Source: a bacterium (lineage in GTDB: Bacteria > Krumholzibacteriota > Krumholzibacteria > LZORAL124-64-63). Taken from it: a stretch of 5,683 nucleotides of DNA. Below are positions 1 to 5,663 of the stretch, piece after piece. Both the position numbers and the translations under genes were made by a program. The notes beneath the pieces are model-generated. The model did not search any database and was not told the origin of the DNA. It worked only from the letters and a program-made list of their open reading frames with translations. Within the stretch, counting starts at the first letter, position 1; every line of letters begins with the position of its first letter. The DNA lies in contig JAASSM010000152.1 in NCBI GenBank assembly GCA_021767885.1, forward strand, positions 1 to 5,683, written 5' to 3'.

Positions 1-100
1 AGGCGGTCAGCGGCGCCAGGCCGGCCTCTGCCAGCTCGGCCGGCGTGGTCAGCGCACCCGGGGCGAGGGCGGTCCCGTTGACCGAGACGTCGAGATGCAC
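1..100 (-). CDS. Partial CDS (5' end only), unidentified protein
   Basis: A reading frame opens with GTG (complement of 98-100) and runs off the left edge without a stop. A strong SD, GGAGGG (complement of 107-112), lies 6 nt upstream, which fixes the start. The 33 visible residues begin (M)HLDVSVNGTAL and include the stretch TTPAELAEAGLAPL. There is no signal peptide or membrane segment in this part. The start lies 34 nt after the stop of the GntR/FCD-type regulator on the same strand, so the two are probably co-transcribed and this gene may be a target of that regulator. I do not recognise the family from so short a piece and assign no function. The SD and codon pattern support it being real; the rest lies outside the window. 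Confidence 0.62.
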   Translation of the reverse strand, partial: MHLDVSVNGTALAPGALTTPAELAEAGLAPLTA

Positions 101-134
101 CGGATTCCCTCCTGCCCCCCCCCAGGGGCGTTGG

Positions 135-788
135 TCAGGCGCGTCCGGCCGCCTCCGTGGGGAACCGGGCGGCGAGGTCGTCCCCCAGTCCACGGAGAGC
201 CCGGCCGAGCAGGTCGGCCGCGGTCACGCGGTCGGCGCGCCGCAGCGAGGCCACGGCGGCATCCAGCAGGTCCAGGGTCGCGGTGGGATCCCAGCCGCGG
301 CCGTGGGCCTCGAAGAGGTAGCGGATCACCAGCCGCAGCAGGCGATGGCATTCGCGACGCAGGACGCCGTTGGTGCAGTCGGCCGTCAGCTGCCGCAGCA
401 GCAGGTAGAGCTGCTCGCAGACCGTGCCCGGATCCTGGGCGCCCATCCGGGCGCGTCCGAGGGCGTTGCCGGCCTCCACGAACCCGTGCAGATCCTGCTC
501 GCCCCCCTGCCGGGTGGCGGCCGGGACCAGGACGGCGAGGGTCTGCAGCAGGTCCACGGCCTCCTGGCCCGAGAGATGGGGCACCCGGAAGCCGCGACCC
601 ATGTCCGAGGCCAGCGCGCCCTCGGTGGTCAGGCAGAGCATGGCCTCGCGCAGGGGCGTGCGGCTGATGCCCAGCTCCTGGGCGAGCTGCGACTCGTTGA
701 TCCGCCCCCCGGAGGGCAGGCGGCCATCGATCACGCGGCCGAGGATCTCGGCGCCCACGTCGGCGCGCAGCGGCTTTCGTTCGAACAT
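135..788 (-). CDS. GntR-family (FadR/FCD-type) transcriptional regulator
   Basis: A 217-aa cytoplasmic DNA-binding regulator. Residues about 8-70 form a GntR winged helix-turn-helix: LGRVIDGRLPSGGRINES, then LAQELGISRTPLREAM as the helix-turn-helix, then a GFRVP wing. Residues about 75-210 are all-helical, as in FCD ligand domains, and total length is usual for the subfamily. FCD domains normally bind a metal through an Asp and three His. Here the usual FH pair is replaced by LY near residues 126-127 and the late His positions are not evident, so the ligand site seems altered (my alignment is from memory). The start is ATG at 786-788, with SD AAGGA (complement of 795-799) 6 nt upstream. It has its own promoter and a dyad operator candidate, suggesting autoregulation. 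The unidentified partial gene follows 34 nt downstream. The effector is unknown. Confidence 0.9.
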   Translation of the reverse strand: MFERKPLRADVGAEILGRVIDGRLPSGGRINESQLAQELGISRTPLREAMLCLTTEGALASDMGRGFRVPHLSGQEAVDLLQTLAVLVPAATRQGGEQDLHGFVEAGNALGRARMGAQDPGTVCEQLYLLLRQLTADCTNGVLRRECHRLLRLVIRYLFEAHGRGWDPTATLDLLDAAVASLRRADRVTAADLLGRALRGLGDDLAARFPTEAAGRA

Positions 789-810
789 CGGGAGTCCTTC
801 AGCTGGATGC

Positions 811-824
811 GTTCGCGAGCGAAC
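811..824. promoter_or_regulatory. Perfect dyad, candidate operator of the FCD regulator
   Basis: GTTCGC, a GA centre, then GCGAAC form a perfect 14-bp palindrome. It begins about 7 nt beyond the -10 hexamer of the regulator's promoter, so it covers the predicted transcription start and +1 to +14, and it ends 22 nt before the ATG. This is a typical place for an autorepressor to bind. The half-site is not the well-known FadR TGGT/ACCA type, so binding by this regulator is inference. Confidence 0.5.
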
Positions 825-830
825 CGGAGC

Positions 831-859
831 ATTCTAGGCCATGCCGGCGACGCTGCCAA
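831..859 (-). promoter_or_regulatory. Sigma70-like promoter for the FCD regulator
   Basis: On the minus strand there is a -35 hexamer TTGGCA (complement of 854-859, 5 of 6 to TTGACA). A spacer of exactly 17 nt separates it from a -10 hexamer TAGAAT (complement of 831-836, 5 of 6 to TATAAT). The expected transcription start is near 824, giving a leader of about 36 nt that includes the SD. In such GC-rich sequence this match is unlikely by chance. Confidence 0.7.
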
Positions 860-888
860 GAGAGGAGCCGCCCGGTGGGCCAATACGG

Positions 889-927
889 GCGCCCCCGGAC
901 CGGGGCATGCCCGTGGCCCGGGGGCGC
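889..927. repeat. Long GC inverted repeat, part of a possible terminator region
   Basis: GCGCCCCCGG (889-898) is perfectly complementary to CCGGGGGCGC (918-927). The 19-nt loop itself contains the palindrome GGGCATGCCC. It lies between the stop of the CBM48 gene and the promoter of the FCD regulator, both on the minus strand. No T-tract follows on the minus strand, so it is either a weak or Rho-assisted terminator or simply a structured spacer. Confidence 0.4.
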
Positions 928-937
928 GACCGCGTGA

Positions 938-957
938 CGGAGCCGCGGGGGGCTCCG
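938..957 (-). terminator. Hairpin after the CBM48 gene, candidate terminator
   Basis: CGGAGCC (938-944) pairs with GGCTCCG (951-957): 7 bp around a 6-nt loop. It begins 9 nt after the CBM48 stop codon in the direction of transcription. There is no U-run after it. Together with the larger inverted repeat just beyond it, this is the likely 3' end of the CBM48 transcript. Confidence 0.4.
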
Positions 958-966
958 CTCGTCGGC

Positions 967-1275
967 TCAGACCACCACCACGGAGTTCTCCGCACCGGCG
1001 ATCCCGGCGGGCACGTAGCGGTCGGCGGCGTCGTCGTTGGTCCACTGCTGGTCGTCCAGCAGGTAGCGGAACTGGTACTCGCGACCCACCTCGAGGTCCA
1101 GGGTGGCCTTGAACTCCCCGCTCTTCAGCCGGCGCATCCGGGTGGCCCCGGGGTCCCAGCCGTTGAACTCGCCCACCACGGAGACCTGGCGGGCACTGCC
1201 GGCCACCTCGGGCGGCAACTTGAACGTCACCTTGCTCACCGGCCGGCTCTTGAGGTACTTCTTGCTCAGGCTCAT
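967..1275 (-). CDS. Small CBM48 / isoamylase early-set domain protein
   Basis: A 102-aa protein made almost entirely of one CBM48-like beta-sandwich, the fold of the glycogen-binding domain of AMPK beta and of isoamylase N-terminal domains. After a short MSLSKKYLKSRPV lead come KVTFKLP, VSVVGEFNGWDP (residues about 31-42), FKATLDLEVG, YQFRYLLDD and W78. The FNGWDP turn and the later Trp are the hallmark positions, where aromatic residues stack on alpha-glucan in binding members. No catalytic domain is attached and no signal peptide is visible. The ATG at 1273-1275 was chosen because MSLxKKYLK-type starts are, from memory, usual in this family. In-frame upstream ATGs at 1302 and 1329 lack an SD, while a G5 tract lies upstream of the chosen start. 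It has its own promoter. A glucan-binding role is inferred from the fold only. Confidence 0.85.
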   Translation of the reverse strand: MSLSKKYLKSRPVSKVTFKLPPEVAGSARQVSVVGEFNGWDPGATRMRRLKSGEFKATLDLEVGREYQFRYLLDDQQWTNDDAADRYVPAGIAGAENSVVVV

Positions 1276-1347
1276 GAGGAAAACCCCCGTACAAAAGGTC
1301 ATGAACTGGCGCGGGCGATACGCCAACAAATCGCGCTTTGCTCCGGA

Positions 1348-1375
1348 ATCATATGCGCGGATCGCCGGGGGTCAA
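1348..1375 (-). promoter_or_regulatory. Sigma70-like promoter for the CBM48 gene
   Basis: On the minus strand a -35 hexamer TTGACC (complement of 1370-1375, 5 of 6) and a 16-nt spacer lead to a -10 hexamer TATGAT (complement of 1348-1353, 5 of 6). The -35 overlaps the TGA stop (1372-1374) of the upstream cytochrome gene. Transcription would start near 1341, leaving a leader of about 65 nt. The CBM48 gene can therefore be expressed apart from the cytochrome pair. Confidence 0.65.
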
Positions 1376-2706
1376 CCCTCTTCCGCGCCGGGCTCGCCGC
1401 GGGCGAGATCCAGCATGTAGCCGGCCACGGCCAGGAGCTTCTCGTCGCCCAGCCGGAAGGCTGGCATGGGCGGGAAGTCCTCGCGCTTGCGTCCGGGCGC
1501 GGCGGTCCAGGCGGCGATGCCGGCGGGGTTCTCGGCATAGAGCGAGGCGATCTCCAGGAGCGAGGGGCCCACCAGCGTCCGTTCGCGCGCATGGCAGGCG
1601 GCGCAGGTGCTCTCGAAGATCCGCTGGCCCAGGGGCGTGACCGTCCTCTGCTGTCCGGTGGCCTCGCGCCACTGGGCGGCGGCCGCCAGCCAGCCCATGT
1701 CCCGGGTGTGCGCCTCCATGCGGGTGCGGTGCTCGGCCACCGCCTGCTCGCGATACACGTGCCGACCGTAGCCCATGGCGAACGCCGTCAGCGTGATGAG
1801 GCTGAAGACCAGCGCGGCGCGCGGCATCAGCCGGGTGCGCTCGGTGGTGATCTCGCCCCACATCAGGCTCATGGCCCACAGCGCGAGGACCACGCCGATG
1901 GAGATGATGCCGATGAGCGTCCAGCTCATGCCCTGGCCGGGCAGGGTCAGCAGGACCAGCGGGCCGAAGAGCAGCTGCAGCGCCGAGGCCCCCAGGGCGA
2001 TGCCGTAGAACAGGCGCCGCAGGGCGTTGCGGTCCAGGGTCTGGAGCTTCTCCTCGATGGGGCAGCCGGCGCGCAGGAAGAACATGAGCAGGAAGAGGCC
2101 GCTGATGGCCACGCTCGCGGTCACGAAGTGGAAGTACCGCGGCCACACGTTGGGCAGCACCAGGGCGGAGAGGAAGCCGCTCACCTCGTTCCAGCGGCCG
2201 GGGAAGAGCATGAGGTTGACGTTGGCCAGGAAGACCAGCGGGATCACCAGGAAGAGCGCGGCGCCGGCCATGCCCAGGGCGATGTGCAGCCCCTTGGCGT
2301 GGGCGAGCCGGTCCCACGTGTACTTGTGGGCGTAGGTGATCAGGAACGCCAGGGTGATCAGTGGCACCAGGGCGATCCAGGCCCCGCCGGTGAGCGAGTT
2401 GGCGGTGTAGAAGTACACCGTGTACAGCACGTTGATCCCCAGCAGGGGGCCCACGCCCATGACCACGGCCAGGCTCTTGTTCACCGTCACGGTGCCGGCG
2501 ATGGCGCGGGCGAGGACGTCGAAGTCTGGCCGGCGCCGGCCCAGCAGCTCGAAGGCCACCGTCAGGAGCGAGCCGCCCAGCATGAGGTTGACGAACAGGA
2601 TGTGCCAGAGGAACAGGAACACCAGCAGCGCTTGCAGGAGGACCGTGTCCGCGGGAAGCGGCAGGGGGATGTCCAGGGGCAGGGGCCAGTTGACGATGCT
2701 ATCCAT
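1372..2706 (-). CDS. CydA-like membrane cytochrome with C-terminal haem c domain
   Basis: A 444-aa integral membrane protein with about eight hydrophobic helices (residues about 22-315), a linker, then a class I-type cytochrome c domain. That domain has haem site CAACH (368-372), PSLLEIASLY, and M414 in PPMP as probable distal ligand. The membrane part resembles subunit I of the cytochrome bd superfamily. FLWHILFVNLMLGGS places H35 at the E. coli CydA H19 position, and YFHFVTASVAISGLF places H193 at the H186 position. The conserved acidic pair after helix 2 and a GRQPW-like quinol motif are not seen. The ATG at 2704-2706 has SD GGAGGA 10 nt upstream. It lies 18 nt after the companion cytochrome gene and is surely co-transcribed and probably complexed with it. 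The haem c domain should face the periplasm. Whether the complex reduces oxygen cannot be told from sequence alone. Confidence 0.85.
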   Translation of the reverse strand: MDSIVNWPLPLDIPLPLPADTVLLQALLVFLFLWHILFVNLMLGGSLLTVAFELLGRRRPDFDVLARAIAGTVTVNKSLAVVMGVGPLLGINVLYTVYFYTANSLTGGAWIALVPLITLAFLITYAHKYTWDRLAHAKGLHIALGMAGAALFLVIPLVFLANVNLMLFPGRWNEVSGFLSALVLPNVWPRYFHFVTASVAISGLFLLMFFLRAGCPIEEKLQTLDRNALRRLFYGIALGASALQLLFGPLVLLTLPGQGMSWTLIGIISIGVVLALWAMSLMWGEITTERTRLMPRAALVFSLITLTAFAMGYGRHVYREQAVAEHRTRMEAHTRDMGWLAAAAQWREATGQQRTVTPLGQRIFESTCAACHARERTLVGPSLLEIASLYAENPAGIAAWTAAPGRKREDFPPMPAFRLGDEKLLAVAGYMLDLARGEPGAEEG

Positions 2707-2724
2707 GACGGTCGCGTCCTCCGG

Positions 2725-4110
2725 TCAGCGGGTGCGCTGGGGTGTGCCGTGGGTCTGGGCGCCGTGCAGGCCGGCGGGGTCGTTGCGGAGCGCCACCAGG
2801 TACTCGGCCAGGGCGGTCTTCTCGGCGTCGGTGCCGGGCAGCGGCGGCATGAACGGGCGGGCGTTGTGCATGCTGCCCAGGTAGCTTCGCACCGTCCCCG
2901 GATCCCAGTCCTGCCAGCCGTACATGGCGGCCAGCTTCTGGACCACGCCGTTGACGCCGTGGGTGGTGTGGCAGCGGCTGCAGGTCAGGCGGAACATCTC
3001 GCGGCCGGCTTCCAGGGTGTTGGACCCGGTCACCTCGCGCACCGAGGCGTAGGTGGCGTGGGCGAGCAGGCCGTCCTCGGCGTAGAGGGGGTAGTCGCTG
3101 GCGCGCAGGCCGTTGGAGTACATGTAGGCCTCGATCACGTCGGGCTTGCGGATGAACTCGCGGACGCGCTCGAAGTAGCTGAGCTGCCACACGGCCAGCA
3201 ACGCCGGCACCACCAGCACCAGGGCCGGCAGCCGCCGCGGCGCCAGCACGCCCCACAGACCCACCAGCACCACCGCGCCCACCGAGGCGGCCAGGATCCA
3301 CTGCAGCGGCCCCAGGAAGTCCGCGAACGCCAGCGTGGTCATGGCCGTGGGCAGGTTGTCGAGCATGCGCCCGGGGATCACGCGCCAGTAGGCCCAGGCG
3401 CCGGCCAGCCAGGGGCCGGTGAAGAGCAGGGCCCAGCCGCTGACGAGGCGGATGGCGCGGGCGCGGAACGCGGGGTCGTGCCGGGTGAAGAAGGCCGTGA
3501 GCGCCAGGATGAACAGGGCGGCCGACACCAGGGCGAACGGCGTGCGGAACGCCAGCTGCGGCAGGTAGAGGGGGTTGAGCACGGCGGTCCAGAAGCCGGG
3601 CTGGACGGTCCAGACGCCGGTGTCCATCTGGAAGCCGAGGATGGCCACGATCACCGCCATGGTCAGCCAGGAGAAGGCGGCCAGCGCCCAGCCGATGGCC
3701 AGGTGGCCGCGGGGGTGCCGCTGCTTCCAGGCGGTCTTCCAGGTCAGCGCGTAGACCAGGATGAGCACCACCTCGGTGACGAAGACCGTCCACTCGAAGA
3801 ACCAGGCCCAGAAGAACACGCGGATCAGCGAGCCGATGGCCTGGGGGTTGACCAGGCTGGTGGACAGCCAGATGCCCACGCCGGTCAGGGCGCCCAGGCT
3901 GGTGGTGATGATGAAGCACACCCAGAGGCTCCGGTAGGCCAGCCGGTCCCAGCGCTGGTCGCCGGTGCGCAGGCCGCGCCACTCCAGCGTGGCGATGAGC
4001 GGGATGGCGCCCACGGCGAGCATGTGGTTGATCAGGACGTGCACCGTGGCGATCACCGCGATCAGCAGGCGGTTGCCGAAGAAGTCGAGGTGGAAGAGGG
4101 GGAAGTCCAT
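2725..4110 (-). CDS. Cytochrome bd-type subunit I-like protein with C-terminal haem c domain
   Basis: A 461-aa membrane protein with about eight helices (residues about 14-311), then a monohaem cytochrome c domain. The haem site is CSRCH (377-381) and M421 in FMPPLPG is the likely distal ligand. The N-terminal half follows CydA: TVHVLINHMLAVGAIPL with H24 at the E. coli H19 position, LGALTGVGIWLST like the VATG region, and FFEWTVFVTE with E106 at the E107 position. At the H186 position, after VLNP, I read AFRTPF, so that haem b ligand seems absent here although the partner protein has it. No GRQPW quinol motif is seen, so a c-type donor is plausible. From memory, bd-superfamily branches with fused c domains exist. 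ATG 4108-4110 was chosen: SD GAGGA is 10 nt upstream, and the open extension to 4179 is not hydrophobic or SD-led. First gene of the pair; no CydB is in the window. Confidence 0.87.
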   Translation of the reverse strand: MDFPLFHLDFFGNRLLIAVIATVHVLINHMLAVGAIPLIATLEWRGLRTGDQRWDRLAYRSLWVCFIITTSLGALTGVGIWLSTSLVNPQAIGSLIRVFFWAWFFEWTVFVTEVVLILVYALTWKTAWKQRHPRGHLAIGWALAAFSWLTMAVIVAILGFQMDTGVWTVQPGFWTAVLNPLYLPQLAFRTPFALVSAALFILALTAFFTRHDPAFRARAIRLVSGWALLFTGPWLAGAWAYWRVIPGRMLDNLPTAMTTLAFADFLGPLQWILAASVGAVVLVGLWGVLAPRRLPALVLVVPALLAVWQLSYFERVREFIRKPDVIEAYMYSNGLRASDYPLYAEDGLLAHATYASVREVTGSNTLEAGREMFRLTCSRCHTTHGVNGVVQKLAAMYGWQDWDPGTVRSYLGSMHNARPFMPPLPGTDAEKTALAEYLVALRNDPAGLHGAQTHGTPQRTR

Positions 4111-4157
4111 GGTATCGGCGTCCTCGTCGGGTTGGCGGGCGGAGCGCTGCGGGTGGC

Positions 4158-4177
4158 GGTCCCGGACGGCCGGGACC
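4158..4177 (-). promoter_or_regulatory. Strong hairpin in the leader of the cytochrome operon
   Basis: GGTCCCGG (4158-4165) and CCGGGACC (4170-4177) form a perfect 8-bp stem with a 4-nt loop, 47 nt before the ATG of the first cytochrome gene. If transcription starts in the AT-rich island upstream, the hairpin is in the 5' leader and could affect mRNA stability or act as an attenuator. No U-run follows it. The role is inference; the structure is directly visible. Confidence 0.45.
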
Positions 4178-4198
4178 ACGCGGGCCGGGGCGAGGCAA

Positions 4199-4219
4199 AG
4201 GAGACTTTTCAGATCTCCT
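4199..4219. promoter_or_regulatory. Inverted repeat, candidate shared operator
   Basis: AGGAGA (4199-4204) and TCTCCT (4214-4219) are perfect arms around a 9-nt centre, CTTTTCAGA. The repeat sits in the AT-rich island between the divergent genes. It overlaps the weak plus-strand -35 candidate and lies just downstream of the weak minus-strand -10 candidate, so a protein bound here could influence both directions. No known regulator motif is recognised. Confidence 0.35.
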
Positions 4220-4388
4220 AGGATTCGTATAGAGTTTTTGCTGGCAACGGGTTACGCGGTTGATGAAGATACCCGATCGGCCGGCCGGCCGCCACGTGCG
4301 GATTGCGCCGGACGGCCAGTGGAAACTTCATGAGTCCGGGAGCGTTCACCACGCGCATCCCATCCGTCGCATCGCGGCCGGTCGCCGT

Positions 4389-4405
4389 GGCGCCTGCGGG
4401 GCGCC
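4389..4405 (+). promoter_or_regulatory. Leader hairpin upstream of the selenoprotein gene
   Basis: GGCGCC (4389-4394) can pair with GGCGCC (4400-4405) around a 5-nt loop. It ends 27 nt before the SD of the selenoprotein gene and so would lie in its leader. Such structures arise easily in GC-rich DNA, so this is a weak call. Confidence 0.25.
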
Positions 4406-4443
4406 CCCGGCCGCGAGCTTCCGATCCCCCCTGGAGGTTGCCC

Positions 4444-5622
4444 ATGCGCCCGCGTGTCCTGGCGCTGCCCCTGCTCCTGCTCGTCCTGGCGGCCGGTGCC
4501 GCCGGCGCCGAGGATCAGTCCCTGACCGCCACCACCTGGGATCAGGCCCAGGCCCTGGCCCAGCAGCACGGCAAGCCCATCCTCATCGACTTCTTCACCG
4601 AGTGGTGAGGCGGCTGCCAGGTCTTCGCCCGTGAGGCGAGGGAGAACGAGCGCCTGCGCCGCTACCTGGCCGAGACGGTGGTGCTGCTGAAGAACGACTG
4701 CGAGAAGGATCCGGGCAAGGACCTCGCGCAGCGGTACGAGGTCCGCGTCTACCCCACCTTCGCCATGGTCGATCGCCAGGGCGAGGTCACCGATCGCTGG
4801 GCTGGCTATGCCGGCGTCGCGGGCTTCATCGAGCAGGTGGACCGCGCCCGGGACGACCGCCGCACCATCGCCCAGAAGCGCGCCGCGTTCGCCGAGGAGC
4901 CCACCCTGGACCTGGCGCTCTCGCTGGCCCAGTACAGCGAGGCCGTCTTCGCCAGCGCCGACGCGGTGGACTACTACCGCAAGGCCATGGCCCTGGATCC
5001 GGCCCTCACCGAGGAGCTGCGCGGCAAGGTCTTCATGGCCATGTACTACGGCGCCCAGCAGGGCCAGTTCACCGGCCCGCAACTGCTGGCCGAGGGCGAG
5101 GCCGTCCTGCGCAATCCCGACGCCACGTTGGACCAGGTGCTCATGGTGACCAGCATCACCCGTCAGATCGCCCCGACGGACGAGTACATCCCGTTCCTGA
5201 AGCGCGCCCTGGCGGTGACCGAGGATGCCGAGGATCCGGCGGCGCAGGACTTCCGTCGCGAGCTCCTGGTGGATGCCGCCCTGCTCATCGACCAGGACCC
5301 CCGGCAGGCGCTGCAGCTCAAGCGCGAGACGCTGCCCGGGGGCTGGCGGGACGACCCCGTCGCTCTCAACGACTTCGCCTGGTGGTGCTTCGAGAACGGC
5401 GTGAACCTGGACGAGGCGTACGACCTCGCCGTCCGCGGCGCCGAGCTGGCCCAGGACGACGCCACCCGGGCCAACATCCTGGACACCGCCGCCCAGGTGG
5501 CCTTCAAGGCCGGCAAGGTGGAGCAGGCGCTCGTGCACCAGCGCGAGGCCGTCCGTCTGGCACCCGACCATCAGGGCTTCCGCGCGACGCTCGAGCGGTT
5601 CGAGGCGGCGAGCGGGGGCTGA
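4444..5622 (+). CDS. Exported selenocysteine thioredoxin-like protein with TPR domain
   Basis: A single 392-residue protein if the in-frame TGA at codon 55 is read as selenocysteine. Residues 1-22 are a signal peptide: MRPR, a Leu/Ala-rich core, cleavage after AGA22. Residues about 28-135 are a thioredoxin fold: GKPILIDFFTEW, then U55-G56-G57-C58 in place of CxxC, and the cis-Pro loop VYPTF with P104. Residues about 150-390 are helical TPR-like repeats, for example ADAVDYYRKAMALDP and KVEQALVHQREAVRLAP. This implies a periplasmic thiol/selenol oxidoreductase with a protein-binding tail. SD GGAGG (4433-4437) is 6 nt before the ATG. Without recoding the gene would split into 54 residues and an orphan piece lacking half the redox fold. 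Every other visible stop is also TGA, so recoding must be local. It is divergent from the haem c proteins, which may be clients (inference). A nonsense mutation is the alternative. Confidence 0.85.
4606..4608 (+). other. In-frame TGA read as selenocysteine (Sec55)
   Basis: The codons around it read GAG TGG TGA GGC GGC TGC CAG, that is E-W-U-G-G-C-Q. Thioredoxins have W-C-x-x-C here, so TGA replaces exactly the nucleophilic first cysteine and the resolving C58 is kept. The frame continues for 337 more codons with clean coding character and conserved thioredoxin features such as the cis-Pro at 104. A random stop would hit this codon only rarely. Confidence 0.85.
4622..4642 (+). promoter_or_regulatory. 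Bacterial SECIS element (predicted)
   Basis: CTTCGCC (4623-4629) pairs with GGCGAGG (4635-4641): 7 bp including one U-G, plus a possible outer U-G pair 4622/4642. The apical loop is CGUGA, with G at its second base followed by U. There are 21 nt between the TGA and the loop. From memory, bacterial SECIS models ask for a hairpin right after the UGA, a loop about 16-37 nt away and a G in the first two loop bases; all are met. It would recruit SelB with Sec-tRNA. Confidence 0.75.
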
Positions 5623-5663
5623 GGCGCGGTGGCCCTGGCTCGCGCCGGCTGTCGGTCGCGCGC

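Larger units (their letters stand above)
4111..4443. other. Divergent intergenic region between cytochrome pair and selenoprotein
   Basis: This 333-bp stretch holds no convincing gene. It has an AT-rich island (about 4197-4270) unlike the rest of the window, which is where promoters for both directions should lie. Weak minus-strand candidate for the cytochrome pair: TTGCCA (complement of 4242-4247), 16 nt, AATCCT (complement of 4220-4225). Weak plus-strand candidate for the selenoprotein: TTTTCA (4206-4211), 16 nt, TATAGA (4228-4233). It also contains three inverted repeats listed separately and the palindrome CGGCCGGCCGGCCG (4278-4291). Confidence 0.5.

Noticed and set aside
1276..1329. Upstream in-frame ATG starts (1302, 1329) for the CBM48 protein.
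   Set aside because: They lack an SD and add residues not typical of the family; the start at 1275 fits better.
4111..4179. An N-terminal extension of the first cytochrome protein to an upstream ATG at 4179.
   Set aside because: The extra 23 residues are charged and unlike the family start. The ATG at 4108-4110 has an SD at the same 10-nt spacing as its partner gene and gives a normal CydA-like N-terminus.
841..4221. A continuous plus-strand open frame of 1126 codons antisense to the cytochrome and CBM48 genes.
   Set aside because: It crosses three well-supported minus-strand genes, their promoters and intergenic gaps. Its product is low-complexity (Gly, His, Gln, Glu, Val-rich) with no recognisable domain. 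Long stop-free shadows are expected opposite GC-rich genes.
4606..4608. TGA as a simple nonsense mutation, a sequencing error, or a genome-wide recoded TGA.
   Set aside because: Mutation or error cannot be fully excluded, but the TGA sits exactly at the catalytic Cys, has a SECIS-like hairpin after it, and the downstream frame is clean. Genome-wide recoding is excluded because all other genes seen here end in TGA.
4609..4629. An alternative SECIS fold using GGCG (4609-4612) with CGCC (4626-4629), exposing AGGUCU as in the E. coli fdhF loop.
   Set aside because: The stem is only 4 bp with a 13-nt loop and abuts the TGA. The AGGUCU resemblance lacks the supporting stem. The 7-bp hairpin at 4623-4641 is better.
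4678..5622. Reading the 3' part as a separate gene starting at the GTG at 4678.
   Set aside because: This would begin in the middle of a thioredoxin fold, without the first strands and active site, and has no SD. The upstream 54 codons plus TGA join it in frame into a complete exported thioredoxin-TPR protein.
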